Assembly (NCBI RefSeq): GCF_964355755.1
Contig: NC_092680.1
Span: forward strand, 4,193,001-4,257,000
Source: Antedon mediterranea
Taxonomy: Eukaryota; Echinodermata; Crinoidea; Comatulida; Antedonidae
DNA length: 64,000 nt
Reading direction: 5' to 3'
Positions 1-11,690 of this stretch are shown piece after piece. The stretch's first letter is position 1, and every line of letters starts with the position of its first letter. A program made the position numbers and the translations under genes. The notes under the pieces were generated by a model, which searched no databases, had not been told where the DNA came from, and saw nothing but the letters and a program-made list of their open reading frames with translations.

Positions 1-720
1 TGATAATGAGTATCAAGATACATGGGCTGAATGATTGACTTCAGGAATGAGAGAGTATATTCAATTTATAAAATTATTATTATTTTCTATTTTTTTCTCA
101 ATCATCTAAATCATTTTAATAAATTAGATCCTATCAGAATGCGTTGACTCATACTTATTGTAGTAAGGAATTTTCCCATATTTAAAGAATATACGATTCT
201 TTTCCACTTATTTTCCATACTATTTTTAACATAATTTAAATAATATTAATCATGTTTTAATAATAAAACAATCTTAGCAAACAGTGAAATATTGACACAA
301 ATACTGCATAGGCTTAATATTAGATAATTGCGAAGAATAATAATTACGGTATAACTTAATAATTTAAAAAAAAAAACATTGTATTTTTCCATTTATTTTC
401 CAATGTGACATTTGCTCTTTTTTTTTCAAAATTGAATAATAATTAAATACATCATTGGCAAACATTAGACTAATATTGCACAGACACTGTAGTAGATTGT
501 TAGACCTACAATCAACAAGGGATGCTACACTATTAGATAATTATCTAAATATAAAAATACTAATATCATCTTCTTTTTGAGAATTTTCCATTATCTTCCT
601 ATACAAATATTTTGGCTTAACTCCATAAACTGAATATAATTAAAATAAATTAAATAATAACAGAACATGATCCGATTCTGATTGGCTAAATGTATTGAGT
701 CGACTAGTCATGCGTGCAAT
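1..720. other. intergenic, degenerate ~195-bp duplication
   Basis: No coding exon is recognisable. The stretch is strongly AT-rich. Two segments (about 285-335 and 465-545) resemble each other, both with an ATTAGATAATT block. TTTTCCAxTTATTTTCC-like blocks recur near 195, 390 and 585, so an old tandem duplication with a period near 195 bp is likely. Confidence 0.4.
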
Positions 721-726
721 GTAGTC

Positions 727-780
727 GGGAAAGTACCGCCGGCATTACGTCATTCATCATTTAGGCCTAGCCTATATAAT
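727..780 (+). promoter_or_regulatory. core promoter of first IL-17-like gene
   Basis: A TATA box (TATATAAT, 773-780) lies about 100 bp before the start codon at 883. Just upstream are a CRE/ATF-like site (TTACGTCAT, 745-753) and a weak kappaB-like GGGAAAGTACC (728-738). Transcription would begin near 800-810, giving a short 5' leader. Site identities come from consensus matching only. Confidence 0.5.
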
Positions 781-882
781 ATTGGTTGCATGTATTGCCT
801 AGAACCAAACTAAAACATCAAACCAATACCAACTCATCAACTTTAAAGCATTAAGCTAGGAATCACTAAAGAAACTATAGAT

Positions 883-3146
883 ATGAAGGTAAGATATAAT
901 ATTATCAGTGATTTACATGGCTTGTATTGTAGCATTAGTGCGTATCTGTAGTGAGCATGGCCAGCCTAGTCTGTTTATAATAGGACAGTTTATCTCCATC
1001 CATGCACCACAAAATAATTTAGTCCAACTAAATAACAAGCCATACATTTGTACTTAATTTCTGTTGCACTATTATTATTTCAACCATACTAACGTGAATA
1101 ACATAACTATAAGAAAACAGCATTTTAGACATGAAGAATGAAATAGGTTGTTGTAAATGTTTTATTTTAAAATTTAATCGTTTAGGCCTAATAACAGTAT
1201 TTTACAGAGCCCTATATGGTGTTTTTTTAATCTGCATTTTTAATAGTTATTTAACAGTATTTTAACATTTTAATAGTATTATAACATCGCCTTATGCAAT
1301 TTGATGTATTTTCTTTGTTGTTTTATTGTTTTAATTGCCAAGAAACAAGAATTTCCATTTTAAAGTGGACTAATAAAATGTCTTGAATCTTTATTATAAG
1401 CCCAAGGAAGAGTGAGAAATTTCACTCTTCTCTGATATAGGCCTAATTAACATGTTCTACTATAAGCTTACGCCTACTATACTAATGCTAATAGTTCAAT
1501 TGAAATACATTTTCACGCTAGTGATCACTGTGGTTTGTAGGCCTTGATCAGCCTGTAATTAGCTGTTATAACCCACATACCTTTAGGCCTACTGTAAGTT
1601 GCTGTACTCTAACACATGCTTAAACCACCAAAATCATCGAGATCGTATGTTATTATAGGAGGTGCTGTTTCAATTTATTTATTTTTTTATTTTTTTTATA
1701 TTATAAAATAATTTGCAGTTTGCATCCACAAAATACAGCTTCATACAAATATGGTAGACCTACATAATTTATATTTAAAAAATAAAAAAATTCCTTGTTT
1801 GAATTGGGTATTTGATTATGTTATTGATGATCCATTTGAAACCATTACAACATGTATATTTCTTTCCCTGTAGGCCTTTTTATCTGTAAAGTCATCTTCA
1901 TTATCTCTCTACAGAATACATTTTTTTGCAGCTATTGTAATTTATAATAATGTCACAAAAATGGTTGCAAGATATTGACAATATACGTTAATTTGACTTC
2001 AGAAAGTCAGTGTCGTAAAGTTATTGTGACGTCAGTCAATTGTCGCGTAAAGTAAAAGGGGAATTCCCTAGTTTGTACTTTGTGACAGCGAACACAAGTG
2101 CATGTCCAATCAATGTAATTAGTACAAAAGATCCAAAGGACCACGTGTGCGTTATCTTTTTAATACACTTAAAACGTTCACAAATACGAAAGAAGGCATG
2201 TTTGTATATTATAGTAATTAGGCCTATCAAATTTTGAACGTGGCAGTGACGTAGCTTGGTAGTTTGGTGCTGTTATTACCCTTATTAAAAAAAAATATAT
2301 ATATAGGCCTAGAAAACATTGAACAAATTACATTTTTCTTTAAATTTCAGACTGCCACTATTTTAGTGATTATATTTACAATGACTACTGTTATCTTAGC
2401 CAATTCAACGAGACAAGTAAATGACTATGTTATTAGTTACCAACCACCGAACAACAGTGATACACAACTTACTATAAATACCACAGCTAAATATAAAAAA
2501 TGTTGTAAGTATTTCTAACGTTTAACATTACAAAGTTTAATTCCCATATTAGGACGCAACGCAAGGACGTAGGCGCAACGTAAATAGTTTGACCAATCAC
2601 ACAGTCGATGGATTATTCGAACTGCCGCTTGTATGATTGACCAAATCACTCGCCTACGTCGTTGATTTCCTTAACATGAACGATAATATGAATAAAATCA
2701 AACCTTGAATATGCCATTTTAGTTTTGATAACGTTATTCACTGACGCAGAGAAAAAAAACACACAATAAAAATATAATGATCAAAAAACTATAATATATA
2801 TCGGTTTTGTGTATTTTCAGCTAACGTTGCTATCCTCAATCAAACCAGAGAAGGATTCGAACAAGAAAAATGGAACTGCAAGTCAACGATAGTCACTTTA
2901 AAAAACGAACAACGTATTCCGATGCTTGTTGACAACGTAGTTTGTCAATGTGACCAATGTGTGATACATGGATGTCCAGGAAGGTGTCAAGAAATCTATT
3001 ATGAGGTGCCTATGTTATTTTATGCTGACAGGATTGACGAAAGCCTGTCGTGGTTCGAAATGCGCAAAGAAAACGTATCAGTCGGCTGCCAATGTGTCGC
3101 AAACAGCGGCAAGACATGGAAAAGATGCAGAAACTCACATTGTTGA
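883..3146 (+). CDS. IL17: IL-17-like secreted cytokine, gene 1 (3 coding exons)
   Basis: Predicted secreted cytokine with an IL-17-type cystine-knot core. Coding exons are 883-888 (ATG AAG), 2351-2504 and 2821-3146, joined at phases 0 and 1 with clean GT..AG sites, giving 161 residues. Residues 1-19 form a signal peptide. The core starts at WNC (73), followed by NEQRIP (82-87), cysteines 95, 97, 100, 105 and 109, then YYEVP (113-117) and the terminal VGCQC (141-145). These match the IL-17 order of R-x-P, clustered cysteines, x-V-P strand and V-x-C-x-C. Two extra C-terminal cysteines (156, 161) are unusual, and the CPxxY motif of the neighbouring paralogues is replaced by WNC. It heads a plus-strand set of four related genes and has its own TATA promoter. 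Intron 1 carries a CRE plus kappaB pair. Family assignment is firm; the choice of receptor or ligand subgroup is not possible. Confidence 0.8.
2027..2068 (+). promoter_or_regulatory. intronic CRE + kappaB pair
   Basis: A perfect palindromic CRE (TGACGTCA, 2027-2034) is followed 23 bp later by a perfect kappaB palindrome (GGGGAATTCCC, 2058-2068). Both lie within intron 1 of IL-17-like gene 1. Rel/NF-kappaB and CREB/ATF/AP-1 sites commonly drive cytokine genes, so an enhancer role is inferred. Confidence 0.5.
2541..2672. repeat. family B inverted-repeat element (degenerate copy)
   Basis: Lies in intron 2 of gene 1. It has the family signature: ACGCAACGCAAGGACGTA at the left, TTGACCAATCAC internally, and decayed complementary arms with GATTGACCAAATCACTCGC. 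The outer ends are eroded. Confidence 0.6.
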
Positions 3147-3187
3147 TCAAATAATGTCGAATTATATAAGTATATTAATTTATTTTA

Positions 3188-3193
3188 AATAAA
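3188..3193 (+). terminator. polyadenylation signal of gene 1
   Basis: AATAAA occurs 42 bp after the stop codon of the first IL-17-like gene, a suitable distance for a short 3' UTR. Confidence 0.55.
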
Positions 3194-3861
3194 GTAGTTT
3201 TAGCAGCTTCAGACACCACCAACGTTATTTTACTATATAAAATTTATTATACTTTTTACATTTAGGATGCAATGGGCTTTCAACCGTGAATATTTTAAAT
3301 TCATATGTTTGGGTTTAACCCTTTCACTTAAAATTGTCACTTTTTAATTTTTGACCAACTCGATGATAATTTAGTATATAGCTTGGAATCAGGTAGTTAA
3401 TTGGCCAGATGTGTTTACGTCAGCAGCTGACCAATCTAATGTTATGCAAAATTGATGAAACCGTTCAAAATTAATTATTATTTATAAATTGTAATTATTA
3501 TAATCTATATTATATACATATCACCTTGAAAATAGATACTACATTCAACTTTAACTTTTTAAAAAAATTTAAGGATTTAAGTCCTACTGAAATTACAGAT
3601 GTGATATTAATTCATTGGAATGGTATTATACATTTCATAACATGTTTACATTTTTTATGAAAAACATTGGGATAATATAACATAATGTTACATTATGATA
3701 AATTTAGTGTTTCCTAAGCTAACAAGGCCGATAACCACTAATAACGCAATGGTGCTCAATTGATTGCGGTGCTTATTTGATTACGGGGTTTATTAATTGT
3801 AATCCTTTATTAATTTTATCATTTGATCATCACTTTGCTTCTTCATTATCTTCTTATTGTA

Positions 3862-3985
3862 TTTTATATAACACCTAAATAAATTCCTGTCATTTGATTG
3901 GACGATTGTGGGTCACATGGCGTGCAATAGTACGCACTAACGATCGTTTAATAGTACTTTAATAGATTTATGAAGCAGCCCAAGC
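3862..3985 (+). repeat. family D dispersed repeat, copy 1
   Basis: Contains a TATATAACACCTAAATAAAT edge, then TCCTGTCATTTGATTGGACG, a GGGTCACATGGCGTGCAATA block and AACGATCGTTTAATAGTAC. The same series appears reverse-complemented at 9640-9787, so this is a dispersed element of unknown class. Confidence 0.6.
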
Positions 3986-4065
3986 GGAAGTGTCGGCAGA
4001 CTTTTCAGCAGAAAGGCAGTAAATCATCATCATCAAAATAGTACTTTTTTATAATATCCACGCAT

Positions 4066-4230
4066 TATCGCTATTTCTCAATCTTTACGTTAAAAATTAT
4101 ATATATATAATTATAAATTATTATATTATTATAAAGATTTTTTCAACATTATTGCTATTACTCAATCTTTACGTTAAACATTATACATATATATTTATAA
4201 ATTATTATATTATGATAAAGATTATTTCAA
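4066..4230. repeat. tandem duplication of ~82 bp
   Basis: Two direct copies (about 4066-4148 and 4149-4230) each contain TCTCAATCTTTACGTTAAA or a near match, an AT-rich core and TTATAAATTATTATATTAT. They differ by few substitutions, so the duplication is fairly recent. Confidence 0.65.
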
Positions 4231-4969
4231 TTTGGAATATAAAAAAACTAAGATTTTGAAAATCTGTTAGTTACGTACGTATAACAAGACTCTAGTACAT
4301 GGTTTATTTACTGTACTTGAACATTTTTTGTTAAAAAATGTTCATAAGTATTAAATTGTTCTTATTTTTATTTTATTGAAGCATCTTCAAAAATTAAAAC
4401 AACAGCGCCACCAATAACAGTACATAAACCTGTTCTAGATATTGTAAAAGTTGTTTTGTATCAAAACAGTTCCATAGAAATGGAAACAATGTAAAACAGT
4501 TTTCTGTTTTTTTAGTATAAAGATAATGAATGTTGAATGGTGAGAATATTTCATTTGTTGAAATTGCCGAATGAAATATTCTCTCATTCAAAGAAAACAA
4601 AACATTATTTTTTTTATTATAACACACCTACTGTATTCAATATCTATCTGGGCTGGGCCTTTCAAAAGGTAGCGTTGGAATCTTGGACCCGGGGTAAAAA
4701 AGTGATTTTTCACAAAAAATTTACAAAGAAGCTGAACGGTCAATAGTACCGTTTATCGGTCAATAGTGCAAACTAATGAACGGTTCAAATATAAGGATAT
4801 CCTCAGCAGGTGTGTTATAAACGTTAATAATTAATATTATTATTATTGTAAATTATGTAAATTACATTTATGCAAATTCAAATGATAGTATGTAATTAAT
4901 AATTTGTTTGATTTAATTGCATTCTGTTGTCAAACAAATACTAAATAATGCTATATTAAATATTATATT

Positions 4970-5480
4970 GCTTAGATAGGTATGTTAAAAATATTTATTA
5001 AATATTTTAAAGATTATAGAAGTGGAATGGTAATAATGGACATTCAAAGAAATTATAAATATGATGCAAAATAATATTACTATTAATTTTGCTAATGAAT
5101 TTGCATAAATTAAGATTTAAAGATATTGTATTCTACATTAATGAACCAAAGAACTACTATTAGTTAGATAGGTATGTCAATACGTAACATACATAGGATT
5201 ATTATTGAAGTGATCTGATAATATGGTGATAAGGATATTCTAAAATGACATTAAGTATATTATATATTAATAGTAAAATAATACTATAAAAGAATAGTTA
5301 GAGAAGGTTTATTAATAAATTTGCATAAATATGTATATAATTATACAATGGTGACAAGACATTCTAAAATGAAATTAAGTATATGATGTCATATAATGAC
5401 TTATATAAGATAGATATATAGATACACATGCTTAATATATACGTGCTTTTATTAATTCATAAAGACTATGATTCACTTAA
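4970..5480. repeat. degenerate ~190-bp tandem repeat region
   Basis: Blocks recur at about 190-bp spacing: TTAGATAGGTATGT near 4974 and 5164, AATTTGCATAAAT near 5099 and 5322, and ATTCTAAAATGA near 5238 and 5355. No coding potential is visible. Confidence 0.45.
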
Positions 5481-7984
5481 GTTATAAGAAATAAATATTT
5501 TGAAGACGCAAAAGTATGATTAAGGATGTTATTGTTACGCCTGTGACGTTGATGACTTTAAACGGAACTTTCTGACGGATTAAAATGGTGTCCAACTATA
5601 ACCATGGAGTTGTTATTTTACAACTAACTGCTATTGAGTCTTTTATGTAACGCGTCACACACTATAAATGGATAATGTTGCGCGCCTACAAATTTACTGT
5701 TGTCTGGTACACCAGAGCCATATTTATAATATGGCTCTGTCTGGTACTTTTCAAGAGCGCCCTCACATTATCTTCCAAACGATCATTCTATAGATTAGAT
5801 TATATACAGTATTATCAAAAGAATGTTGTTTACACTTCATTATACATACTACATACTAACTAATATTACAGAATTAGCCAGAGCCAATCTTGTTTGTTCA
5901 TTCATTTATCAGTGGAAAATCATTCCCATTTGTTTCCATTTGCATATAAAATATACATAACAATTATGGAATACCTAATAATCGAACGACAGAAATTTCT
6001 GCGACAAATCATCGTTCATTTCTATAATTAATATTTCAATAACCACTCCTGATGTTCTAGCCTTGTTGCATTCGTTTTGCTAGTGATTTTTCAAGTATAA
6101 ATCATGGCAGCATTAAGGGATTCGAACCAGTAGTAACACCAGTAGTTGAAACATTAGGCCTAGTTAGGCCTAATTATTTACAAGAGAAACACTTATCTCT
6201 TCAGCAATCAGTAAAGGTTCGGTACAAAAAAATAGACCTATCTATTATTAATCTGATGAAATTAGTAATTGCTACTATACTAGCAGTTGTTTGATTTGAT
6301 ATGGAAGCTGTCGATATGCAAATACAATTCAACGACACTACACAAATAATAAAGTGATGGACTTTATTGGAATATCGCCCTCTATTTATTGTTAGTAACG
6401 TAACGCATCCTTCCCGCAAGAATCCGGGTCAAATCGACGGTGACCTACATAGTCTGCTAGCCTGTCTGAAAAACCGTCCGTGAATATTTTTTTCGGTTTA
6501 ATTTAAATGCTTAATTTGCATGTATTGTTTCATGATATACATTGGTTAGGCCTCAGATAATGTAATACTAAGCGCATGTAACATCAGCTAAAATGTCAGC
6601 TTAAATAGGCCTACCGTACGTTTAGAGTAAACACTTTATGTTATAGGCCTACTTCAACCTTGAACAATATTTATATAGTTAATTAAAATTTATTTTTATG
6701 ATTACAAATAACATTTAGACCCATAAGTAAACGACAACATATCTCGGATGTGTCTGACTGCACTGCCCGACGCTGTTTTCATAATTCGGAAGGGTAGACT
6801 AATTAACAATGACATGTAAACATGTGCGTACCATAAGGTGGTATTCCTTAATATCATTAACAGATACTGGCAATTTATAGTATTACACCATTATCTTCCA
6901 AACTCACCTTCTCCCACTCTCTCGCTGCCCTATCCTCTTCCTCTCATTCTCGCTCCCCGCCACTAAATACAAGACCAAATGTAGGCACGTTACCATTACA
7001 ATAGGCCTAAATAGTCGCAAGCCTTTGTAGTATTTTCCATTGCTCGATCCTAAACGTTGCAAGGCCAAGCCGTTCGCATTGAGGGGAACCGAATAATAAT
7101 TGACACGAGAATGGCGTTCCGTAAGAACAGCGATTTCCCACGATTCTGTAATTTCGTTTCAGTAATGTTGTTTTTCGTAGTTTAAACTATGACATTTCTT
7201 TCCAATATGTTTTGTTTTTTTCTTTATATTTTTTATTTGAAAAAATACACGGATGTCTTTCAATTTTTTTACAGCTGTGTTTTCTTGGAAACAACCAAAC
7301 GCGTTCGACAATAATTTGGTCGAAAATGAAATAAAAGCGGAAAGAAAAATATTACAAGTCCTGAAAATCATAATTATGTTTATTACTAATTAGTTCGACT
7401 TACAATCACTACCATTATAATTTCTATTTTGGTCTAGTCTATTTAGATGATTGCATGCACGCGGTTTAAATTTAATCAATAGTCATACTTTTCAGAATAG
7501 GCTGGCCCAAAAATGTATTTAATCCTGACCAAATTGTACTGCAAATGGTATCTTAAGCCTAGTTACAAAAGGCCTATATTAGTCGGGTATTCACTGCGTA
7601 ATCTGGCTATTATTATTTACTATACAATCAATACGTTAATACACTATATGGCCTATCTTATACTAAAACAGGATTTGATATGAAAATCCACAAAATAACT
7701 TTCTGGATTTTCTGATTCACTTATAATACACATCACACTACACTGATGACTCAGCAGACGAATGCAGTTCAAACTAGAACAGGGGGATGCACTAGAATAA
7801 TAACAAAACTTATCATACAATATTTGAGTATCTTCTGTGGTTGGGCTGATGTGTACGTATGTTGTTGTGTAGTAAGTAATGAAGTGTAAACAACAACCTA
7901 AAAATAACCTTTGCACATCCATTACGCATGTGCCACAAAGGCAGACAAGTGTGAAATTACTCTCCCGCGCTCGAACACACTGTA
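5481..7984. other. intergenic, no gene seen
   Basis: No exon with a recognisable domain was found on either strand. Short ORFs have low-complexity composition. TAGGCCTA-type motifs occur near 6156, 6544, 6608 and 6645. Confidence 0.45.
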
Positions 7985-8149
7985 AAGCTTGGTGGTTCCC
8001 ACTAGGACGCAACGCAAGGATGTAACGCACCGCAACGTGATTTGACCAATCACAAGAGATCGATTTTTCAAACAGTTGCGTGTGATTGGTCAACTCGCTT
8101 GCGTTGCGTCTGTACGTCCTTGCGTTGCGTCCTAGTGGGAACCAAGCTT
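7985..8149. repeat. family B inverted-repeat element (near-complete)
   Basis: Begins and ends with AAGCTT. The arms are almost perfect inverted repeats: GGTTCCCACTAGGACGCAAC at the left reads as its complement at the right. Internal TTGACCAATCAC and GATTGGTCAA form an inner palindrome. A 146-codon minus-strand ORF here is produced by this palindrome. Confidence 0.8.
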
Positions 8150-8330
8150 AATCGATTTTTTTTACGTGTCCCCTAACTCAAGTAATAATATAAAAAACGT
8201 TAGCCATCGTAATTTACGTTTACATGGTGTCCATAGCGCAATTGTGTACTAAAAAGTTCTTATCATGCGATAGGCTACGTTTACACACAAGCCTGGCATC
8301 CCCTGACGTAAGCGATTGTAAACACGCGAC

Positions 8331-8446
8331 AAACATCGTAGGTTTGATTTCACGCAACAACACAACGCAATCTACGCAATGTACGAACATGCTCTTCCAA
8401 TAATTGTGCTTGCCCCCGCCTGCGTGAAATCAAACCTGCGATGTTT
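8331..8446. repeat. fold-back element with 26-bp arms
   Basis: Arms at 8331-8356 and 8421-8446 are inverted copies with about one mismatch, built around GGTTTGATTTCACGCA and its complement. The loop is about 64 bp. Confidence 0.7.
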
Positions 8447-8465
8447 CCAGCACTGTTGCATCGTC

Positions 8466-8546
8466 GGTTCCCACTTGTGATTACGCAATACAGCACTTTG
8501 CGTCAATACGTCGCTGCGTAGCGTTCTAGTGGAAACCACACTTTAA
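8466..8546. repeat. family B half-copy
   Basis: Starts GGTTCCCACT and ends with a CTAGTGGAAACCACACTTTAA edge. The CGTCCTTGCGTTGCG arm is altered and the centre is lost. Confidence 0.45.
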
Positions 8547-9639
8547 CAAGCGACAGTCGAGTGTTAATGACTGATATATATACATATATATATATAAAGT
8601 CATTATAAATTCATTTGTGTATGAATATACATTATGCAGAAATAAATGTAGGTTTGAAATATGGTAATATGATATTTCCAAAAGGATATAACCACAGAAT
8701 ATTAATAATAATAAATTCATATTTTTTAGGGTAAAATCGCAAGCTGATACAAAGTGTATTTCCCATGTTCCATTTGGTTAAACAAACCTACGTCAGACGC
8801 AGTGGAGCTCTTTATAATGCCGATAGAAAGCGTGTTGCATAGCGAGAAAACGGATGTGGAAAAGGAGGAAACATTGTAACTGCTTACCACAAAAACAACT
8901 CCGTCACCAATATAATACTGTAACTTATCTGGTTTTTACGCGGAGCCGGGTGATTCTAGTTTGCGCCTGGTTTAGCTATAGCTTTGTTTTTATTTTCCGA
9001 AATAGTCATTTTCTATATATGAATACAACACACCCTTCATAAACCTTGATGACTCACAAATCAACAGCATCCTTAAATTAAATTCGGCTGCACCACCTAA
9101 ATTGCCTCTTATCTGTTTCAGTATTTATTTATATAACCCATATCTTCACTGGGTAAACCCTATATTATTATGTATACCTAACTAAAATTGTGTACAATAC
9201 ATTACAGAGGTATAGTGACAAACTAGCATGTCAACAAATGATGGGGCACCAAGGGATACCCCCATGTATAGTGACGTCATAGCCACTCAAATGCTGCTCT
9301 GCTTTTACCAATACTTGAACATAAATAAACATAACCTTGCATATTATAAGTGCACTTGAATAGAACAATAGATTTTGACATTCATTTGTCCACGACCATC
9401 ACTTATTATTGTATATTTATATACTAGGCCTACACATAATATTGTTAATACTTCGTTGACATTTTATTTGTGCAGAGCCCCATGGAATAAACAACAGTGC
9501 ATTTATCTGGGCCACTGTCGTGGTTTAATATACAAATAATGAATGTTTATGAGTGCAATGGTACAAATAATGGCACGAGGTGAATGATGAAAGGTTATAT
9601 CAACGAGGCAAAACCATTACACGAATACAAAACATTCAT
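8547..9639. other. intergenic with (TA)n, no gene seen
   Basis: Contains a short TA/TATA tract (8574-8597) and AT-rich sequence. No exon was recognised. Confidence 0.4.
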
Positions 9640-9787
9640 TATTTGTTTTATATAACATCTAAATAACAAACAAAAATGTTTCAAAAAGTACTATTTAACG
9701 ATCGTTGAACAGTGCGTACTATTGCACGCCATGTGACCCACATTCGTCCAATCAAATGACAGGAATTTATATATGTGTTATATAATA
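9640..9787 (-). repeat. family D dispersed repeat, copy 2 (inverted)
   Basis: Reverse complement of the series at 3862-3985: GTACTATTTAACGATCGTT, then ATTGCACGCCATGTGACCCA, CCAATCAAATGACAGGAATT and TGTTATATAA. The two copies are 5.7 kb apart in opposite orientation. Confidence 0.6.
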
Positions 9788-10264
9788 AAGGTTAATTGAA
9801 TAAATCAGCAATATTTTCTTGGGAGATACATGTTCGATTTTGCTACATTTCTTTTGTTTGTGAAAATCGGGTATAACTTCAGTTTAGTCATTCGAACAAA
9901 ATATACCAATAAAAGTTGGTATCGAGCATCGCCCATTATTAACGGAAGTTCAATGTTGTGTTGTTAATGTCATGCATGCAAAAATGTTTCTTCGTCGACC
10001 TTTGCTTTTTACAGGGCGTGTAAACATACCAATATAAACCACAAATGCAGCAGATATTCATCTAAAAATGGAGTTACGAAAGAACTTTTTATCAAGCCGA
10101 CGAAAAAAAAAGTTCCGCGAATACTTACTCATCTTTCAGGATGTTCAATTTAATTAAGTAACGGTTTTATTGTTCTTATATGCATGATGTCATTAGACTG
10201 GTATTTGAAAATGTTAAATTTAAGATGATATATAAATAGTTATTATAAAGTACCGTATTAATAT

Positions 10265-10392
10265 TAAGCTCTGTCTACATTACCAAATATGGTAGTGATA
10301 TTCCCAATTATGGTAGTGATATGACATCATCATGTCCATTATGGGCACATCACATTATCACATAAACTTTTATAGTGTAAACGGAGCTTTAG
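10265..10392. repeat. family A MITE-like element
   Basis: Left end TTAAGCTCTGTCTACATTA; right end ATAGTGTAAACGGAGCTTTA. Internal motif ATGGTAGTGATATGACATCA. Slightly shortened centre compared with other copies. Confidence 0.75.
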
Positions 10393-10753
10393 TTAAGATG
10401 AACACTTTGCTCAGTGTACAAGAAAAACAATATTCCTATAATTATCATCTATTTTCGCTGGTTATCGTTTTAAAAAAAAGAGGCTATAATGTTGCCACAT
10501 TAATTCATGTGGATTGTGGGTCCTAACAAAACATAACCAGAGTTAACATACGTATATTGAGATGACTGTGTCAGTACTTTATTTTGTTTACGCCCGTTTA
10601 GGCAAAATCCATACAAGAGATCCATTTGAAAATAAACAAGAATATGTGACAGGCTGCTACCACCCCTCCCCACCCCTTTTCACACCCCGAACAAGCTTAA
10701 ACCGATCCATATACCATAAATGATTAAGAAAACAGTTGTGTATCTGTTGAATA

Positions 10754-10918
10754 TAAAGCTCTGTCTACACTATCAAACTCGTTTGAGAGAAAAAGTGTGA
10801 TGTGTCCAAATATGGTAGTGATATGCTTAAATATGGTAGTGAAATGACATCATCATGTCCATATATGGGCACTTCATTTTTTTGTCACATAAAGTTCGAT
10901 GGTCTAGACAGAGCATTT
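10754..10918. repeat. family A MITE-like element
   Basis: Left end AAAGCTCTGTCTACACTATC with the subterminal CAAACTCGTTTGA palindrome, two internal AAATATGGTAGTGA blocks, and a right end with GTCTAGACAGAGC. Confidence 0.8.
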
Positions 10919-11162
10919 TGAAATGAAAGAGTGTTTCGGTGATTATAACTTAAAAATGTATTTCATAATATCCGATGGACAATCTAAATATGAATTTAAG
11001 TTTCAACAAGCATTAATTAATGTTTTAATTTGTTTCATATTACTCGTATTAATGTTTAAATTAGCTTCCTGTACGTATGATGTATGTGTTTCATGAAGTT
11101 TCATTATCACAGATTACAATGTGGATAAACACATGTTGTACACAAAACAACGCAATCGACAA

Positions 11163-11184
11163 TGACGTCATTAGGGAAATTCCC
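11163..11184 (+). promoter_or_regulatory. intergenic CRE + kappaB pair
   Basis: TGACGTCA (11163-11170) and a perfect GGGAAATTCCC (11174-11184) lie three bases apart. No promoter is visible next to them; the nearest recognised genes are several kilobases away. A distal enhancer of the cytokine cluster is possible but unproven. Confidence 0.4.
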
Positions 11185-11319
11185 TTATCGGAAGGTAAAC
11201 ACTCTCTGTGGACAAACTGACAATTTATTACTTTGTTTGAAAGCAAAAGACACTGTGCAATATTACAACGTCACAAAATATTGGGTAGACCATATTTGGG
11301 TGTAATGTTATTTTTTAAT

Positions 11320-11690
11320 TAGTAATATTATCAATATTATTATTTAGGCATTTGTTTTGTATTTGTATCCGTTCTGTTGTTGTATGTTAACTCTGTAATT
11401 GACGAATTTTGTTTTATTTTTGTTGGTTTGGGTTTCGAAATAAAATATATAAATAAATAAAATGGCGGAAAAGTGAATTCTATATCAACCTACATGAGAA
11501 ATTGTTAAATTGGTAATATTATTAATATTATTATTTAGGCATTTGTTATTTGTATCCGCTCTGTTGTTGTATGTTCTGTTATTGGCGAATTTTTAATTTT
11601 TTTTCTGTTGGTTTAGGTTTCGAAATAAAATATATCAATAAATAAAATGGTGGAAAAGTGAATGTTATATCACCCTACACGAGAAATTAG
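11320..11690. repeat. direct tandem duplication of ~185 bp
   Basis: Units at about 11320-11504 and 11512-11690 share TATTATTTAGGCATTTGTT, TCTGTTGTTGTATGTT, GGTTTCGAAATAAAATATAT and ACGAGAAATT-like ends, with small indels. It may derive from the 3' end of a retroelement, but no coding part remains. Confidence 0.7.

Noticed and set aside
7653-8093. 146-codon minus-strand ORF
   Set aside because: Half of it lies in a family B palindromic element and no domain is recognisable.
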